In this document: positions 1 to 8,551 of the stretch, piece by piece
How positions within the stretch are numbered: the first letter of the stretch is position 1
How the letters are laid out: the number at the start of each line of letters is the position of its first letter
From: a virus
Strand: one strand, 5' to 3'
Length of the DNA: 25,608 bases
IMG/VR virus record: IMGVR_UViG_3300048113_000776
Coordinates: 1 to 25,608 of that record
The notes under the pieces: generated by a model
Told to the model about the DNA's origin: nothing
The model's input: the letters and a program-made list of their open reading frames with translations, nothing else
Databases searched by the model: none
Translations under genes and position numbers: made by a program

Positions 1-2
1 CA

Positions 3-884
3 GAAACAGTCACCGATAGTGGAAATGATAATTACTATGTTGATGGATTAAGTTTCGATACTGGTAATGGTGTTCTTACGGCGAGTGTGAATGGGGCAAC
101 TAATCAGACAGTCGATTTAGACGGTAGGTATTTAGGAACAGGAGACAAGGCGGCAGATTCTGATTTACTTGATGGTTTAGACCTTCATACGGGACGTAAC
201 AATGAGGCAAATAAAGTAGTACGTACAGATGCAAACGGTTATATCCAAGCTGGTTGGATTAATACAACATCGGGAGCGAACGGTGCTTCAGATACCATAA
301 GTAGAATTTACGCGTCGGGAGATGGTTATATTAGATATTATAGTAAGGCCGACTTCATTAGTCAATTAGGTTTAATTACTACAGGTAATATTGGTTCACA
401 ATCTGTAAATTATGCAACAACGGCAGGATCGGCGGATATGATTGATGGTGTTGCATTTAGAAACACAAATTCAACTGGAGGGATTGATGCGGACTCCTTA
501 AATAGTGCGGGTATCACATACTACACAGGTGGTGTGACAAACTTCTCAGGTAACGCAACTGACGGAGCTCTTTACTCACAAATATATAGTTCATCATGGC
601 AACATCAAATTGCGGGTGACTATAGAAGTGGACGAATTGCGGTTAGAGGTAAAAATAATAATACTTGGCAATCTTGGAAAAAGATACCGGCGGTTAATGT
701 TTCTACATTCAGTAATGTGGGTACCGTTACTTTTACCCATGGTTTAGGAACCGACAACGTGATTGTACAGGTATATGATAGTAATGGTGATTTATTTTTC
801 CCTTCGGCAATAAATTCTTTAAATGGGGTGGTTGTGGTTAAATTTGAAACAAATAGATCAGGAAGAGTAGTCGTAACAGGATAA
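3..884 (+). CDS. Phage tail fibre, C-terminal part (5' end outside window)
   Basis: The reading frame is open from base 3, so the gene begins upstream of the window; the GTG at 87 is only an internal codon. The visible 293 residues carry features common in marine phage tail fibres: a motif ending VDLDGRYL (about residues 31-38), two ADSDLLDG/ADMIDG-like spacer motifs, a VVRTDANGYIQAGWINTTSG block and a YYSKADFISQLG block. Near the end, SQIYSSSWQHQIAGDY through TWQSWKKI resembles the pyocin-knob type of fibre tip, followed by a short beta-rich tail ending in VVVTG. It ends 11 bases before the first kelch-like paralog, so it probably forms a tail-adhesin unit with those genes. The role in host attachment is inferred from family resemblance. 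A large fibre or baseplate wedge fibre is equally possible, since the N-terminal attachment part is not visible. Confidence 0.85.
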   Translation, partial: ETVTDSGNDNYYVDGLSFDTGNGVLTASVNGATNQTVDLDGRYLGTGDKAADSDLLDGLDLHTGRNNEANKVVRTDANGYIQAGWINTTSGANGASDTISRIYASGDGYIRYYSKADFISQLGLITTGNIGSQSVNYATTAGSADMIDGVAFRNTNSTGGIDADSLNSAGITYYTGGVTNFSGNATDGALYSQIYSSSWQHQIAGDYRSGRIAVRGKNNNTWQSWKKIPAVNVSTFSNVGTVTFTHGLGTDNVIVQVYDSNGDLFFPSAINSLNGVVVVKFETNRSGRVVVTG

Positions 885-895
885 AAAAGAGTTAA

Positions 896-2035
896 ATGAT
901 TAGAGAAAACGTAATAGTTAGTGGTTCACTTGACGTGAGTGGACAATTTATCATACCAAGAGGTAGTAGAGGGGAAAGACCTACTTCACCTGAGATAGGT
1001 TCTATGTACTTAGAAGAATCTACAAGTGGTAGTTTCGTTGTTACATACACTGGTTCATCTAATTATGATGATGGTTGGGAACCAGTGGGTTCGCAAGATA
1101 CTGACAGAACAGGATTCAAATACAGACAAATAATAAACTATTCATATTTGGCAGGTGGATATAAGTCAGGTTCACCTTGGAAGAATGTACATAAAACAAT
1201 TAACGCAACCGACCAAACATCTCACTTAGGTGAGTTATTAGATTACCCTGCAAACTATACCTCAGGGGCGTGTAGTAAAACTAAATTATTTCTTTGGTCA
1301 ACAAATACGGATGGTGCTCATAAAGGCGCAACTAACATACACTCAACACATACATCAGGTATTGATATGGTGAATGAAACAACATACACCCACCAATCTA
1401 AATGGGATTTATTAAATGCGAGAGATGATTGTGGTACCCTATTTAAAGAAACGGAGTTTGCGTATGTTTTTGGTGGATCTGTAGCAACAGTTGAGAAATT
1501 CAATTTAACAAATGAGACAATGTATACCACTTATTATCCTGGTGGTTCACCATATGTAACAACAACTTCATCTATTACAAGTACTTTAGGTTCATCAGGA
1601 TTCTCTGATGAAAATTATGGTTACGGTTACGGTTCTGAAAGTGGAAACAAATGTCACTTTGCTACTGATGTGTTCGAGACAAGGGCATCCTCATGGGCGT
1701 CTAGTGGACAACAGAAAGGGATTAGTTCTAAGGTTGGTAAAGGGTATTGTGGAAATGAAGGTACATATAATGGGGGTTATAATTTGAGAAGATGGGATGT
1801 CTTTACTGAAACCAATATAGGTAATGTACCTAAACCCCACCAAAATTGTGGTGAAGAAAACTTCACATTAGGACAAGACCATCAATACATGTTAGCAACA
1901 TACGATGGTACAGGTCAAACAAATACAAGTTGGAAATTCTCATATACGACAGATACGGGTACGGTAAATCCTGCAGGGTTAGCACCAGGTGTTAACGCAG
2001 GTGCATCATCAGGACATTGTGGTTGGAGAAATTAA
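896..2035 (+). CDS. Kelch-like beta-propeller tail protein, paralog 1
   Basis: A 379-residue protein, the first of three tandem paralogs. Residues 1-65 form a shared head: an ENxxVSGSL start, then a RPTSP..GS.YLEES segment and a YTG....D.GWE segment, which looks like a small attachment or folding domain. From about residue 80 on, I see six evenly spaced aromatic-glycine segments, each followed by Trp/Asn/Thr-rich strands, at about 83, 131, 188, 240, 282 and 330. The clearest is AYVFGGSVATVEKFNLTNET (189-208), a typical kelch-blade pattern. This implies a six-bladed beta-propeller. Cysteines in SGAC, NCGEENF and the terminal GHCGWR are conserved in all three copies. A role in receptor binding is inferred from its place directly after the tail fibre. 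No Shine-Dalgarno is present; the start is preceded by AAAAAAGAGTTAA. Confidence 0.8.
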   Translation: MIRENVIVSGSLDVSGQFIIPRGSRGERPTSPEIGSMYLEESTSGSFVVTYTGSSNYDDGWEPVGSQDTDRTGFKYRQIINYSYLAGGYKSGSPWKNVHKTINATDQTSHLGELLDYPANYTSGACSKTKLFLWSTNTDGAHKGATNIHSTHTSGIDMVNETTYTHQSKWDLLNARDDCGTLFKETEFAYVFGGSVATVEKFNLTNETMYTTYYPGGSPYVTTTSSITSTLGSSGFSDENYGYGYGSESGNKCHFATDVFETRASSWASSGQQKGISSKVGKGYCGNEGTYNGGYNLRRWDVFTETNIGNVPKPHQNCGEENFTLGQDHQYMLATYDGTGQTNTSWKFSYTTDTGTVNPAGLAPGVNAGASSGHCGWRN

Positions 2036-2047
2036 CTATTTATAGAT

Positions 2048-3166
2048 ATGATATTTGAAAATTTAGAAATTAGTGGGTCGTTAAGAGGTCAGGGAATAAC
2101 AAGACCACCCTCAGGTGCAAAGGCGGATAGACCTTCCTCACCTGAAAAAGGATCTATGTTCTTAGAAATGACGACATCGGGTAGTTTCGACAATAGTTTT
2201 CTAATGGTTTACACGGGTAATGGAAATGATTCTGGTTGGGAGAGAATTGCGAATCAAAGTAATTTTGGTAAAACCAGTTTTAGGTTCAATCAAATTATTA
2301 ACTACTCTTATTTGGCGGGAGGGTATAAATCCTCATCACCTTGGAAGAATGTACATAAGACGGTAAACTCTACAGATCAAACATCACACTTGGGTGAATT
2401 GTTAGATTATCCTGCATCATATACTTCAGGTGCGTGTAGTAGAACTATTTTCTACGTATGGTCTGTTAATAATGATGGTGCATGGAAGAGTGCGAGTAAT
2501 GTACATGGTACATATACATCTGCGATTAATATGGTAACCGATACTAATTATACACACACCGCTGAGATGGATACTAATATAGCAAGAAGTGATTTAGGTA
2601 CGATGCATAAGGAAACAGAAATGGCATATCTTTTTAGTGGGGGTAGTGCCACTGTTGAGTTATTTAATTTAACCACAGAATCCTTACATACGGCATATAC
2701 ACTATCAACAATAAACGGTAGTGATGGTGGTTCGGCATTTTCGGATGAACTATATGGTTATGGTTGGACTTCAAGTGGAGGTGTCAAATTAAACTTTTCA
2801 ACGGAAACTTTTGCAACATCCCCTCATTGGTCAAACCATTCACAACAAAAAGGTATCTCATCTAAAGTTGGTAAAGGTTATGCCGGTAATGAAGGTTCAT
2901 ATAGTGGTGGTTATAACTTAAGGAGATGGAGTAATCAAACAGACACCAATATAGGTAATGTTGTCAAACCCGATGGTAACTGTGGTGAAGAGAATTTTAC
3001 TATGGGTCAAGATTGGCAATACATGTTAGGTAATTATAATGGTCTCCAAAACAATAATTCATGGAAATTTACATACGCAACTGATACGGGTACAACAAGT
3101 GTAAGTGGGTTAAATCCCGCAGTAAACGCTGGTACTTCATCAGGTCATTGTGGTTGGAGAGAATAA
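2048..3166 (+). CDS. Kelch-like beta-propeller tail protein, paralog 2
   Basis: A 372-residue paralog of its two neighbours, with the same head domain (about residues 1-72, with RPSSPEKGSMFLE and YTGNGNDSGWE) and the same six-blade body. Highly conserved patches are INYSYLAGGYKSSSPWKNVH, TSHLGELLDYPA, KGISSKVGKGYAGNEGSY, GGYNLRRW, NCGEENFTMGQDWQYMLG and the C-terminal NAGTSSGHCGWRE. The segments between these patches differ strongly from paralogs 1 and 3 (for example residues 205-260), as expected for exposed loops under diversifying selection on a conserved scaffold. Only 12 bases separate it from each neighbour. Its last 46 coding bases are identical to those of paralog 3. A structural or adhesin role is inferred; I know of no exact named family. 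Confidence 0.8.
   Translation: MIFENLEISGSLRGQGITRPPSGAKADRPSSPEKGSMFLEMTTSGSFDNSFLMVYTGNGNDSGWERIANQSNFGKTSFRFNQIINYSYLAGGYKSSSPWKNVHKTVNSTDQTSHLGELLDYPASYTSGACSRTIFYVWSVNNDGAWKSASNVHGTYTSAINMVTDTNYTHTAEMDTNIARSDLGTMHKETEMAYLFSGGSATVELFNLTTESLHTAYTLSTINGSDGGSAFSDELYGYGWTSSGGVKLNFSTETFATSPHWSNHSQQKGISSKVGKGYAGNEGSYSGGYNLRRWSNQTDTNIGNVVKPDGNCGEENFTMGQDWQYMLGNYNGLQNNNSWKFTYATDTGTTSVSGLNPAVNAGTSSGHCGWRE
3119..3165 (+). repeat. 47-bp direct repeat, copy A (3' end of paralog 2)
   Basis: An exact 47-base match to 4247-4293, covering the codons for AVNAGTSSGHCGWRE and part of the stop codon. The surrounding coding sequence of the two paralogs is much more diverged, so this run stands out. It could reflect recent gene conversion or very strong local constraint. 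Confidence 0.9.
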
Positions 3167-3178
3167 AATTTTAAGAAT

Positions 3179-4294
3179 ATGATATACGAAAATATGTCCG
3201 TTAGTGGTTCACTTAAAGTGGACAGAGTTACTGCAAGACCACCGAAAGGTGTTAAGTCACAGAGACCATCGAACCCATTATCTGGTTCTTTATTCTTGGA
3301 AGAATCATCAGAACACACAAGTTATTTAATGGTTTATACGGGTGTGTCTAATGTGGATGAGGGTTGGGAAAGAATTTCAGCACAACAAAACGAAGGAACT
3401 AATTTTAAGTACAGACAAATAATTAATTATTCTTACATCGCCGGTGGATATAAATCCTCATCACCTTGGAAGAACGTACATAAGGCAACCAACGCAACTG
3501 ATCAAACAACCCACATTGGTGAGTTATTGGACTATCCCGCAAACTACACATCAGGAGCGTGTAATCTTAGAATATTTTTTATGTGGTCTGTAAATACGGA
3601 TAGTGCACATAAAGGACCAACGTCTCTACATAGTAACACAACTTCTGCGGTCAACATGTTTACCGACACTAACTACGCCCACCAATCTAACCATGACTTA
3701 CAATATAGTAGGTCCGATTGTGGAACCATGTGGAAAGAACATGAGTTTGCTTGGATTTTTGCGGGTAACAGAACAGAGGTAGATAAATTTAATTTAACTA
3801 ATGAAACGACAATAACAAACTATGGGGTAACCTCGATAAGTAGTAGTGGTGGAGCGAGTTCTTTTTGTAATGAAACCCATGGATATGGATGGAGTACAAG
3901 TAGTATAAAAATGGAATTCTCTACGGAGACTATATCAAGTTCATCAAGTTCATGGTCAGCACACGGACAACAAAAAGGTATTCCATCTAAAGTTGGTAAG
4001 GGTTATGCCGGTAATGAGGGATCTTACCAAGGTGGTTACAATTTGAGAAGATGGGATACATCTACAGATACGAATATTGGTAATGTTGCAAAATTAAGAT
4101 CGAATTGTGGGGAAGAGAATTTCGCTATGGGCCAAGATTGGCAATACATGTTAGGTTGTTACGGTAGTTCTTTACAGAATAACGATAGTTGGAAAATGTA
4201 CTATCAAACAGATACGGGAGTTTTAAATCCCGCGGGTCTTCCACCGGCAGTAAACGCTGGTACTTCATCAGGTCATTGTGGTTGGAGAGAATAG
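3179..4294 (+). CDS. Kelch-like beta-propeller tail protein, paralog 3
   Basis: A 371-residue third copy. Head domain about residues 1-68 (MIYENMSVSGSLKVDRV, then RPSNPLSGSLFLEESS and YTGVSNVDEGWE), then the same propeller body with a FAWIFAGNRTEVDKFNLTNET blade near the middle, KVGKGYAGNEGSYQGGYNLRRW and the invariant C-terminal AVNAGTSSGHCGWRE. It is closer to paralog 2 than to paralog 1 over most conserved patches. Variable stretches are rich in Ser/Gly/Thr (for example SSSGGAS and SSSSSWS). It is the last gene of the adhesin cluster; about 58 bases without a gene follow. Products could assemble as different baseplate or fibre tips, or as alternative receptor binders; the sequence does not decide. 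Confidence 0.8.
   Translation: MIYENMSVSGSLKVDRVTARPPKGVKSQRPSNPLSGSLFLEESSEHTSYLMVYTGVSNVDEGWERISAQQNEGTNFKYRQIINYSYIAGGYKSSSPWKNVHKATNATDQTTHIGELLDYPANYTSGACNLRIFFMWSVNTDSAHKGPTSLHSNTTSAVNMFTDTNYAHQSNHDLQYSRSDCGTMWKEHEFAWIFAGNRTEVDKFNLTNETTITNYGVTSISSSGGASSFCNETHGYGWSTSSIKMEFSTETISSSSSSWSAHGQQKGIPSKVGKGYAGNEGSYQGGYNLRRWDTSTDTNIGNVAKLRSNCGEENFAMGQDWQYMLGCYGSSLQNNDSWKMYYQTDTGVLNPAGLPPAVNAGTSSGHCGWRE
4247..4293 (+). repeat. 47-bp direct repeat, copy B (3' end of paralog 3)
   Basis: The partner of 3119-3165. Identity stops at the third base of the stop codon (TAA in paralog 2, TAG in paralog 3). Confidence 0.9.
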
Positions 4295-4304
4295 TAATAA
4301 ACAC

Positions 4305-4335
4305 TTTATTTAATTGTTTTTTATACTTATATTAT
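4305..4335 (+). promoter_or_regulatory. Possible weak promoter before the 254-residue protein
   Basis: TTT at 4305-4307, 20 bases, then TATATTAT at 4328-4335. This keeps the spacing of the four better promoter sites in the window but matches each element imperfectly. It lies in the 58-base gap after the kelch-like genes, 17 bases before the start codon. In such AT-rich DNA the match may be chance. Confidence 0.25.
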
Positions 4336-4352
4336 AGTAAAATTTTTATTAT

Positions 4353-5117
4353 ATGAAAGAAGAGTATAAATATGAAAAAACCAACAACCTAAAAGATGGT
4401 TTAGATACTAAGTTAATTGAAGTTGCGGAACAAGTTTCATTCGCACTACCAAGGTACAAGGCAGAAAATTTTGTTGGGGGTGCACAAATAACACCTTATG
4501 CGAAACTAAAACAATGGTTACTTGAACTTAGAGGTAGAGAAGACGCCGTAGAACATTTAGAATATACCGTTAAAAAACAGGATTTGGAAATACAAATCCA
4601 AGAGGAGAGTAAAGAATTTTTAACAGACCCTAAAAGAAAACAGTTGGTAGATCTCACAATTTCAGATATGAAAATAGATCTTAGAAAATTTAAAAGAAAT
4701 CTTAAAGATGCTTACATAGAGAGACAAGGTTTTATTGATTTAATAAAAGATTTCTTAGATACTGACGATGCTAAACTACCTGATGGTAGTGATTTAATTG
4801 ATGTAATCGGTAATAAAGAATTAGAAGATAAATTTGAACATGAGTATTGGACTGTTAGGATGGCAAAACAAGCAATGTTAGATATGATTTCATATGGTAG
4901 GATCGGTACAGGTAACTTGGATTCTATTTTAATGATGTCCGCAGAACAACAAAAACAAGTTTTATCTCTCGCTTCTTCTTACACAGTATTTATAGATAAG
5001 AACATTAATCAATTAATGGCAAACGCAACTACAAATAGTTTCTCAATAGAAGAGTCATTGAGAAAACAATTAAAGTTGGGGGAGGCAGATAAACCTGATA
5101 CTGAAAAACTTTTATAA
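4353..5117 (+). CDS. Hypothetical phage protein, probably structural or assembly
   Basis: A 254-residue, highly charged, predominantly alpha-helical protein that I do not recognise. Residues about 65-125 are rich in Glu/Lys/Leu and could form a coiled coil (LEYTVKKQDLEIQIQEESKEF onward). The C-terminal third holds a short conserved-looking patch, MLDMISYGRIGTGNLDSILMM. There is no signal peptide, membrane segment or known catalytic motif. The stop codon shares one base with the ATG of the next gene (TAATG), implying translational coupling and probably a joint function. Its place between tail adhesins and the modification cassette suggests a tail or assembly role, which is inference. Confidence 0.75.
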   Translation: MKEEYKYEKTNNLKDGLDTKLIEVAEQVSFALPRYKAENFVGGAQITPYAKLKQWLLELRGREDAVEHLEYTVKKQDLEIQIQEESKEFLTDPKRKQLVDLTISDMKIDLRKFKRNLKDAYIERQGFIDLIKDFLDTDDAKLPDGSDLIDVIGNKELEDKFEHEYWTVRMAKQAMLDMISYGRIGTGNLDSILMMSAEQQKQVLSLASSYTVFIDKNINQLMANATTNSFSIEESLRKQLKLGEADKPDTEKLL

Positions 5118-5857
5118 TGAGACATATTATTTTTAAAATAACCGGAAACATACCTGGATACATACGAGTTGTTGGGTCCTACATGAATTACTATTATGGG
5201 CGTATTGATGACATCTATGACGATATGAGGTTGGAGTTAGATAAACTAAATGCATCGGTAATTACTGAAGAAGAAGGTAAGGGTTTCATTTTCGCTGACA
5301 TATACAAAGATTATATTAGTATTAGAACTAATTCATCGCTGATGGATGAGGTTCCGGTCTTAGCCGAATCTTCAGAAACTGATGAAGAAAAAGTTAAGTA
5401 TACACTTACTCAGGAAGATAGGGATTTAGGTGTTGTTTTTAATAAAGTGGTTTTATTAAAAGTTATTTCAGATAGATTTTATACGAGACATAAAGATTTA
5501 ATGGTTGATGCATCTAACTTAGAAAAGGATACTTGGGAAGAACAAAAAAGAGAGGCGTTTGCATATCAATTAGATAATTCGTATTCAACACCCGTTATTG
5601 ACATACTTTCATCTGGTAGAGGTATTGATAAACAAGTTTTGGTTGATAAAATAATATCTAACGTAACATCTTATAATACAAAATTAGCAACTTTATTACT
5701 TGAACAACAATTATTAGAACAAAGAGTAAAAGATTGTGTCACTTTGGCGGATTGTCACAGACTCAAACACGAGAAGTTTGGTATCTCCTTAAGTAAACAA
5801 CAAAGAGAAGAGGAAGGAATTGAGAGCACCCCATTGACACTGAAGATGGATTTCTAA
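5117..5857 (+). CDS. Hypothetical phage protein coupled to the upstream gene
   Basis: A 246-residue protein. The N-terminus (about 1-65) is compact, with aromatic residues in GYIRVVGSYMNYYYGRIDDI. An acidic linker lies at about 82-100, followed by a helical C-terminal half with REAFAYQLDNSYSTPVIDIL, the patch RGIDKQVLVDKIISNV, and a Leu/Gln-rich helix ending near KDCVTLADCHRL. The TPxIDxLxxxRGI patch reminds me of conserved phage proteins of unknown role, but I cannot name a family. It overlaps the upstream stop codon by one base, so the two are probably made together and may form a complex. Confidence 0.75.
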   Translation: MRHIIFKITGNIPGYIRVVGSYMNYYYGRIDDIYDDMRLELDKLNASVITEEEGKGFIFADIYKDYISIRTNSSLMDEVPVLAESSETDEEKVKYTLTQEDRDLGVVFNKVVLLKVISDRFYTRHKDLMVDASNLEKDTWEEQKREAFAYQLDNSYSTPVIDILSSGRGIDKQVLVDKIISNVTSYNTKLATLLLEQQLLEQRVKDCVTLADCHRLKHEKFGISLSKQQREEEGIESTPLTLKMDF

Positions 5858-5867
5858 AAAAAACTAA

Positions 5868-6866
5868 ATGAATTTAGCAATAAATGGTACATGTGCTAAA
5901 GGTTGTTCTTTCTGTTTCACAAAAGAAGATGCGAGACTAAAACATACTCTTGGTGAGATGTCAATAGAAAAAGTAGGTGAACTACTTGATCATTTTGATA
6001 TTGAAGGATCTAGAGAGGAGGTTACAATACTTGGAGGGGAACCCACACAACATTCAAATTTTATGGGTCTGATGGATTATATAATCTCAAGAGGTTATAA
6101 GGTTAATCTTGTCAGTAATTTACTATTTGGTAAAAGAACCTTAGATTATATAACAAACAACATAAAACATATTAGGTGGATATTACCTAATGGTGCTGAG
6201 TTGGATGAAAAAAATAGGTTAAATCTATTTAAGAAAAACTACTTATCACTTTACTCAACCTATGCAAACACATGGGGATTTGAGGACAATTCAAGATTAT
6301 TTATTGCAATAACACTTTCGTCCGATTGGAAGGAAAGAAAAATGTTTGAATACATTAAGTGGTTATATCATGCTTTGGATGGTAAATTAAATGCAATAAG
6401 GTTAGGTTTAGATTTAACAGGTACTTACCTAATTAACAATAAAGAAATGGGTAAAGAAGTTACTAAGATATTAAAGTTTGGACTTTACAATAATATTCAA
6501 GTGACCTCTGATTGTCAAGTACCACCGTGTTTGTGGGAGGGGGGAAACAAACAATCAATTATGGAGAACTCTTTAGGGTTCGCGACTTTCAAAATACCAG
6601 GTTACGATAAAATTTGTGGTTTCATGCCTTTAGATATATTCCCTGATGGATCCTCAATACACTGTTACCCATTACAAGATAAAGTTAAGATAGATAATGT
6701 ATTGAAAATATCGGGAGAAAACAATATATTATCATTGAGGGATAAGTTCGATGATTTATATCGAGAAAACCATAAAGATTATAGTATACCACAAGATTGT
6801 TTAGATTGTGTTTTTTATAAAACAGAATGTAATGGTATTTGTGGAGGTTGTTTAGAAAATGAGTAA
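5868..6866 (+). CDS. Radical SAM protein with SPASM-like C-terminus
   Basis: A 332-residue protein. The radical SAM cluster motif CAKGCSFC (CxxxCxxC; C9, C13, C16) sits at the very N-terminus, followed by GGEPT at 56-60, the SAM-binding motif after strand 2. The C-terminal part has the SPASM pattern: C250, then LDIFPDGSSIHC ending at C266, then a Cys cluster C311, C314, C321, C325, C328, which can bind one or two auxiliary Fe-S clusters. Family knowledge: radical SAM/SPASM enzymes mostly modify peptides or proteins (thioether, C-C crosslinks, epimerisation), and some act on sugars. There is no obvious small precursor peptide gene nearby, so this may act on a phage or host protein rather than on a RiPP. 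It overlaps the next gene by 8 bases. Radical SAM is firm; SPASM is likely; the substrate is unknown. Confidence 0.9.
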   Translation: MNLAINGTCAKGCSFCFTKEDARLKHTLGEMSIEKVGELLDHFDIEGSREEVTILGGEPTQHSNFMGLMDYIISRGYKVNLVSNLLFGKRTLDYITNNIKHIRWILPNGAELDEKNRLNLFKKNYLSLYSTYANTWGFEDNSRLFIAITLSSDWKERKMFEYIKWLYHALDGKLNAIRLGLDLTGTYLINNKEMGKEVTKILKFGLYNNIQVTSDCQVPPCLWEGGNKQSIMENSLGFATFKIPGYDKICGFMPLDIFPDGSSIHCYPLQDKVKIDNVLKISGENNILSLRDKFDDLYRENHKDYSIPQDCLDCVFYKTECNGICGGCLENE

Positions 6867-7899
6867 AATATTCTCAATACCATTAAATCCTATGTTAAGT
6901 GAACAGGCGTTCACACATGTATTCTATCCATTTCTACAAAAGAATAAGGATTGGATATATGATATATACTTTACCTGTAGAATACCCCCTTTTACTCAGG
7001 ATGCTATGGGGTCTGTTATAAATGAAGACGATAGATATTCAGTTTTTGATAATGCGTTGATGATACAGGAGACTTTAGGTATAAAAATTAGTGCTACATT
7101 CAATAATTTTAACGTGTCTCCCAAATATGAAAATTATAAATTATTTATTGAAAACTTAAAACCACTTTATGATAAAGGTTTAAGGTCCATGACGATACCT
7201 CACGGTCATTGGGTGGCTATGGGTTTAAAGGACCATTTTCCTGAGATGCATATTAAAAATACCATACTCAGGAAGGTTAATACCGCACAAGATTTTTGGT
7301 ACTCCGCCGAACAAGGGTTTGACTACATTAATGTTGATAGAATATTGATGAGGGATATGGAGGAACTAAAGAACATTAGAAGAGCACAACTCATGTTTCA
7401 ACAAAAACATGGTAGATACGTTGAGATTGCGTTATTAACAAATGAAGGTTGTTTAGGTAGATGTCCCGTTATGGATGAACACTACTCATATAATAACTTA
7501 AGAAAACCTAACGAATTACCGTATTTTCACCATGAGATATCAAAAGTCACATGTGAACATAAATGGGAAAACGAAATCGGTGCGTTCTTCTTTAAAACTG
7601 CAACCATACCACCATTTAAAAAAGAATTTGATGAATACCTAAATCATATCGATGTCTATAAAATGCATGGTAGGGATAGTTTTGATAGATTAAATGAAAC
7701 TATGGAAATAGTGGAATCTTATTCACAAGGTAAGGACATCTTATCAAAATCCTCAGAAATATATTTAGATGGTGTCCCTCATGAAGAGTTAAGGGGTTGG
7801 AGAAATAAGATCAAGAAATGTAAATTTCAATGTTGGGATTGTAATTATTGTGATATTGTCTCTGAACACAAAAAAAAGAAATTAAATGGATCTAATTAA
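6859..7899 (+). CDS. U32-like TIM-barrel iron-sulfur protein
   Basis: A 346-residue protein. Repeated strand-helix units fit a TIM barrel: DIYFTC, KISATFNN, LRSMTIPHG, INVDRIL and VEIALLTNEGC. The stretch RDMEELKNIRRAQ (165-177) followed by VEIALLTNEGCLGRCP and an H at 208 resembles the barrel exit of the U32 'peptidase' family (UbiU/UbiV, RlhA, TrhP), which are 4Fe-4S proteins doing oxygen-independent hydroxylation. Candidate cluster ligands are C198, C202, C232 and a C-terminal knot C321, C325, C328, C331. The spacing differs from classical U32 members, so this would be a divergent branch. It starts inside the end of the radical SAM gene and ends inside the start of the methyltransferase gene, so the three are surely co-translated. 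The fold assignment is moderate; the reaction is unknown. Confidence 0.75.
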   Translation: MSKIFSIPLNPMLSEQAFTHVFYPFLQKNKDWIYDIYFTCRIPPFTQDAMGSVINEDDRYSVFDNALMIQETLGIKISATFNNFNVSPKYENYKLFIENLKPLYDKGLRSMTIPHGHWVAMGLKDHFPEMHIKNTILRKVNTAQDFWYSAEQGFDYINVDRILMRDMEELKNIRRAQLMFQQKHGRYVEIALLTNEGCLGRCPVMDEHYSYNNLRKPNELPYFHHEISKVTCEHKWENEIGAFFFKTATIPPFKKEFDEYLNHIDVYKMHGRDSFDRLNETMEIVESYSQGKDILSKSSEIYLDGVPHEELRGWRNKIKKCKFQCWDCNYCDIVSEHKKKKLNGSN

Positions 7900-8551
7900 A
7901 CACATTGATGAATCCATTGAGTGGGGGAATAGAGAGGTTTCTAAACTTAACCAAGACGTACTCAACATTCACGGTATCACTAGTAACAAAGTTAGATGTT
8001 TCTTAAATAACCTATGTTCAATAGGTGGGACTTATTTGGAGATAGGTGTCTTCAGAGGAGCAACTTTTTGTTCATCAATCTACAATAATGATAATCTTCA
8101 CAGTATAGGTATTGATAATTTTGCATCACCCAACCTTATGCCGATGGGTGTGAGTCAGAAATTAGCAACATATTTAAAACAAGGTATTGACACCCCACCA
8201 CAAGAAGATTTTTTAAATAATGTTAAGAGGTTTGGAAAAACTGAACAGATTGACGTTTATAAAACAGACTATACCACATTTGATTACACCCAACTACCTA
8301 AGTTAGATATTATATTTTATGACGGGGATACTAAATTCCATGATCAGTATGTTACACTTAAAAAATTAATCCCCCAATTCTCAGACAAAACAATACTCAT
8401 AATGGATGATTGGAATTGGAACAGTGGTGCGTTAGATCGAGTGATACACGAGGAAAAACTATTTGTGACCCATCAAAGAGAAATTTATACAAGTGGTGAG
8501 GATATGTCAGATTTTTGGAATGGATTGGGTATTTTTTTATTTGAAAGGTAG
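7886..8551 (+). CDS. Class I SAM-dependent methyltransferase, TylF/Methyltransf_24-like
   Basis: A 221-residue protein. SAM-binding motif I is YLEIGVFRGATF (about residues 51-62); an acidic strand end follows at GIDNF. The catalytic region has IIFYDGDTKFHDQYVTLKKL and then ILIMDDWNW, which matches the macrocin O-methyltransferase (TylF) type, where Asp residues bind a metal and a His-Asp pair sits at the active site. That family O-methylates sugars and small aglycones, so a sugar or modified-residue target is plausible. It overlaps the U32-like gene by 14 bases. Its end meets the promoter of the outer-membrane gene, closing the three-gene cassette. Confidence 0.85.
   Translation: MDLIKHIDESIEWGNREVSKLNQDVLNIHGITSNKVRCFLNNLCSIGGTYLEIGVFRGATFCSSIYNNDNLHSIGIDNFASPNLMPMGVSQKLATYLKQGIDTPPQEDFLNNVKRFGKTEQIDVYKTDYTTFDYTQLPKLDIIFYDGDTKFHDQYVTLKKLIPQFSDKTILIMDDWNWNSGALDRVIHEEKLFVTHQREIYTSGEDMSDFWNGLGIFLFER

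Noticed and set aside
896-4294. Diversity-generating retroelement acting on the kelch-like genes
   Set aside because: No reverse transcriptase and no template repeat with adenine-biased differences is visible in the window.
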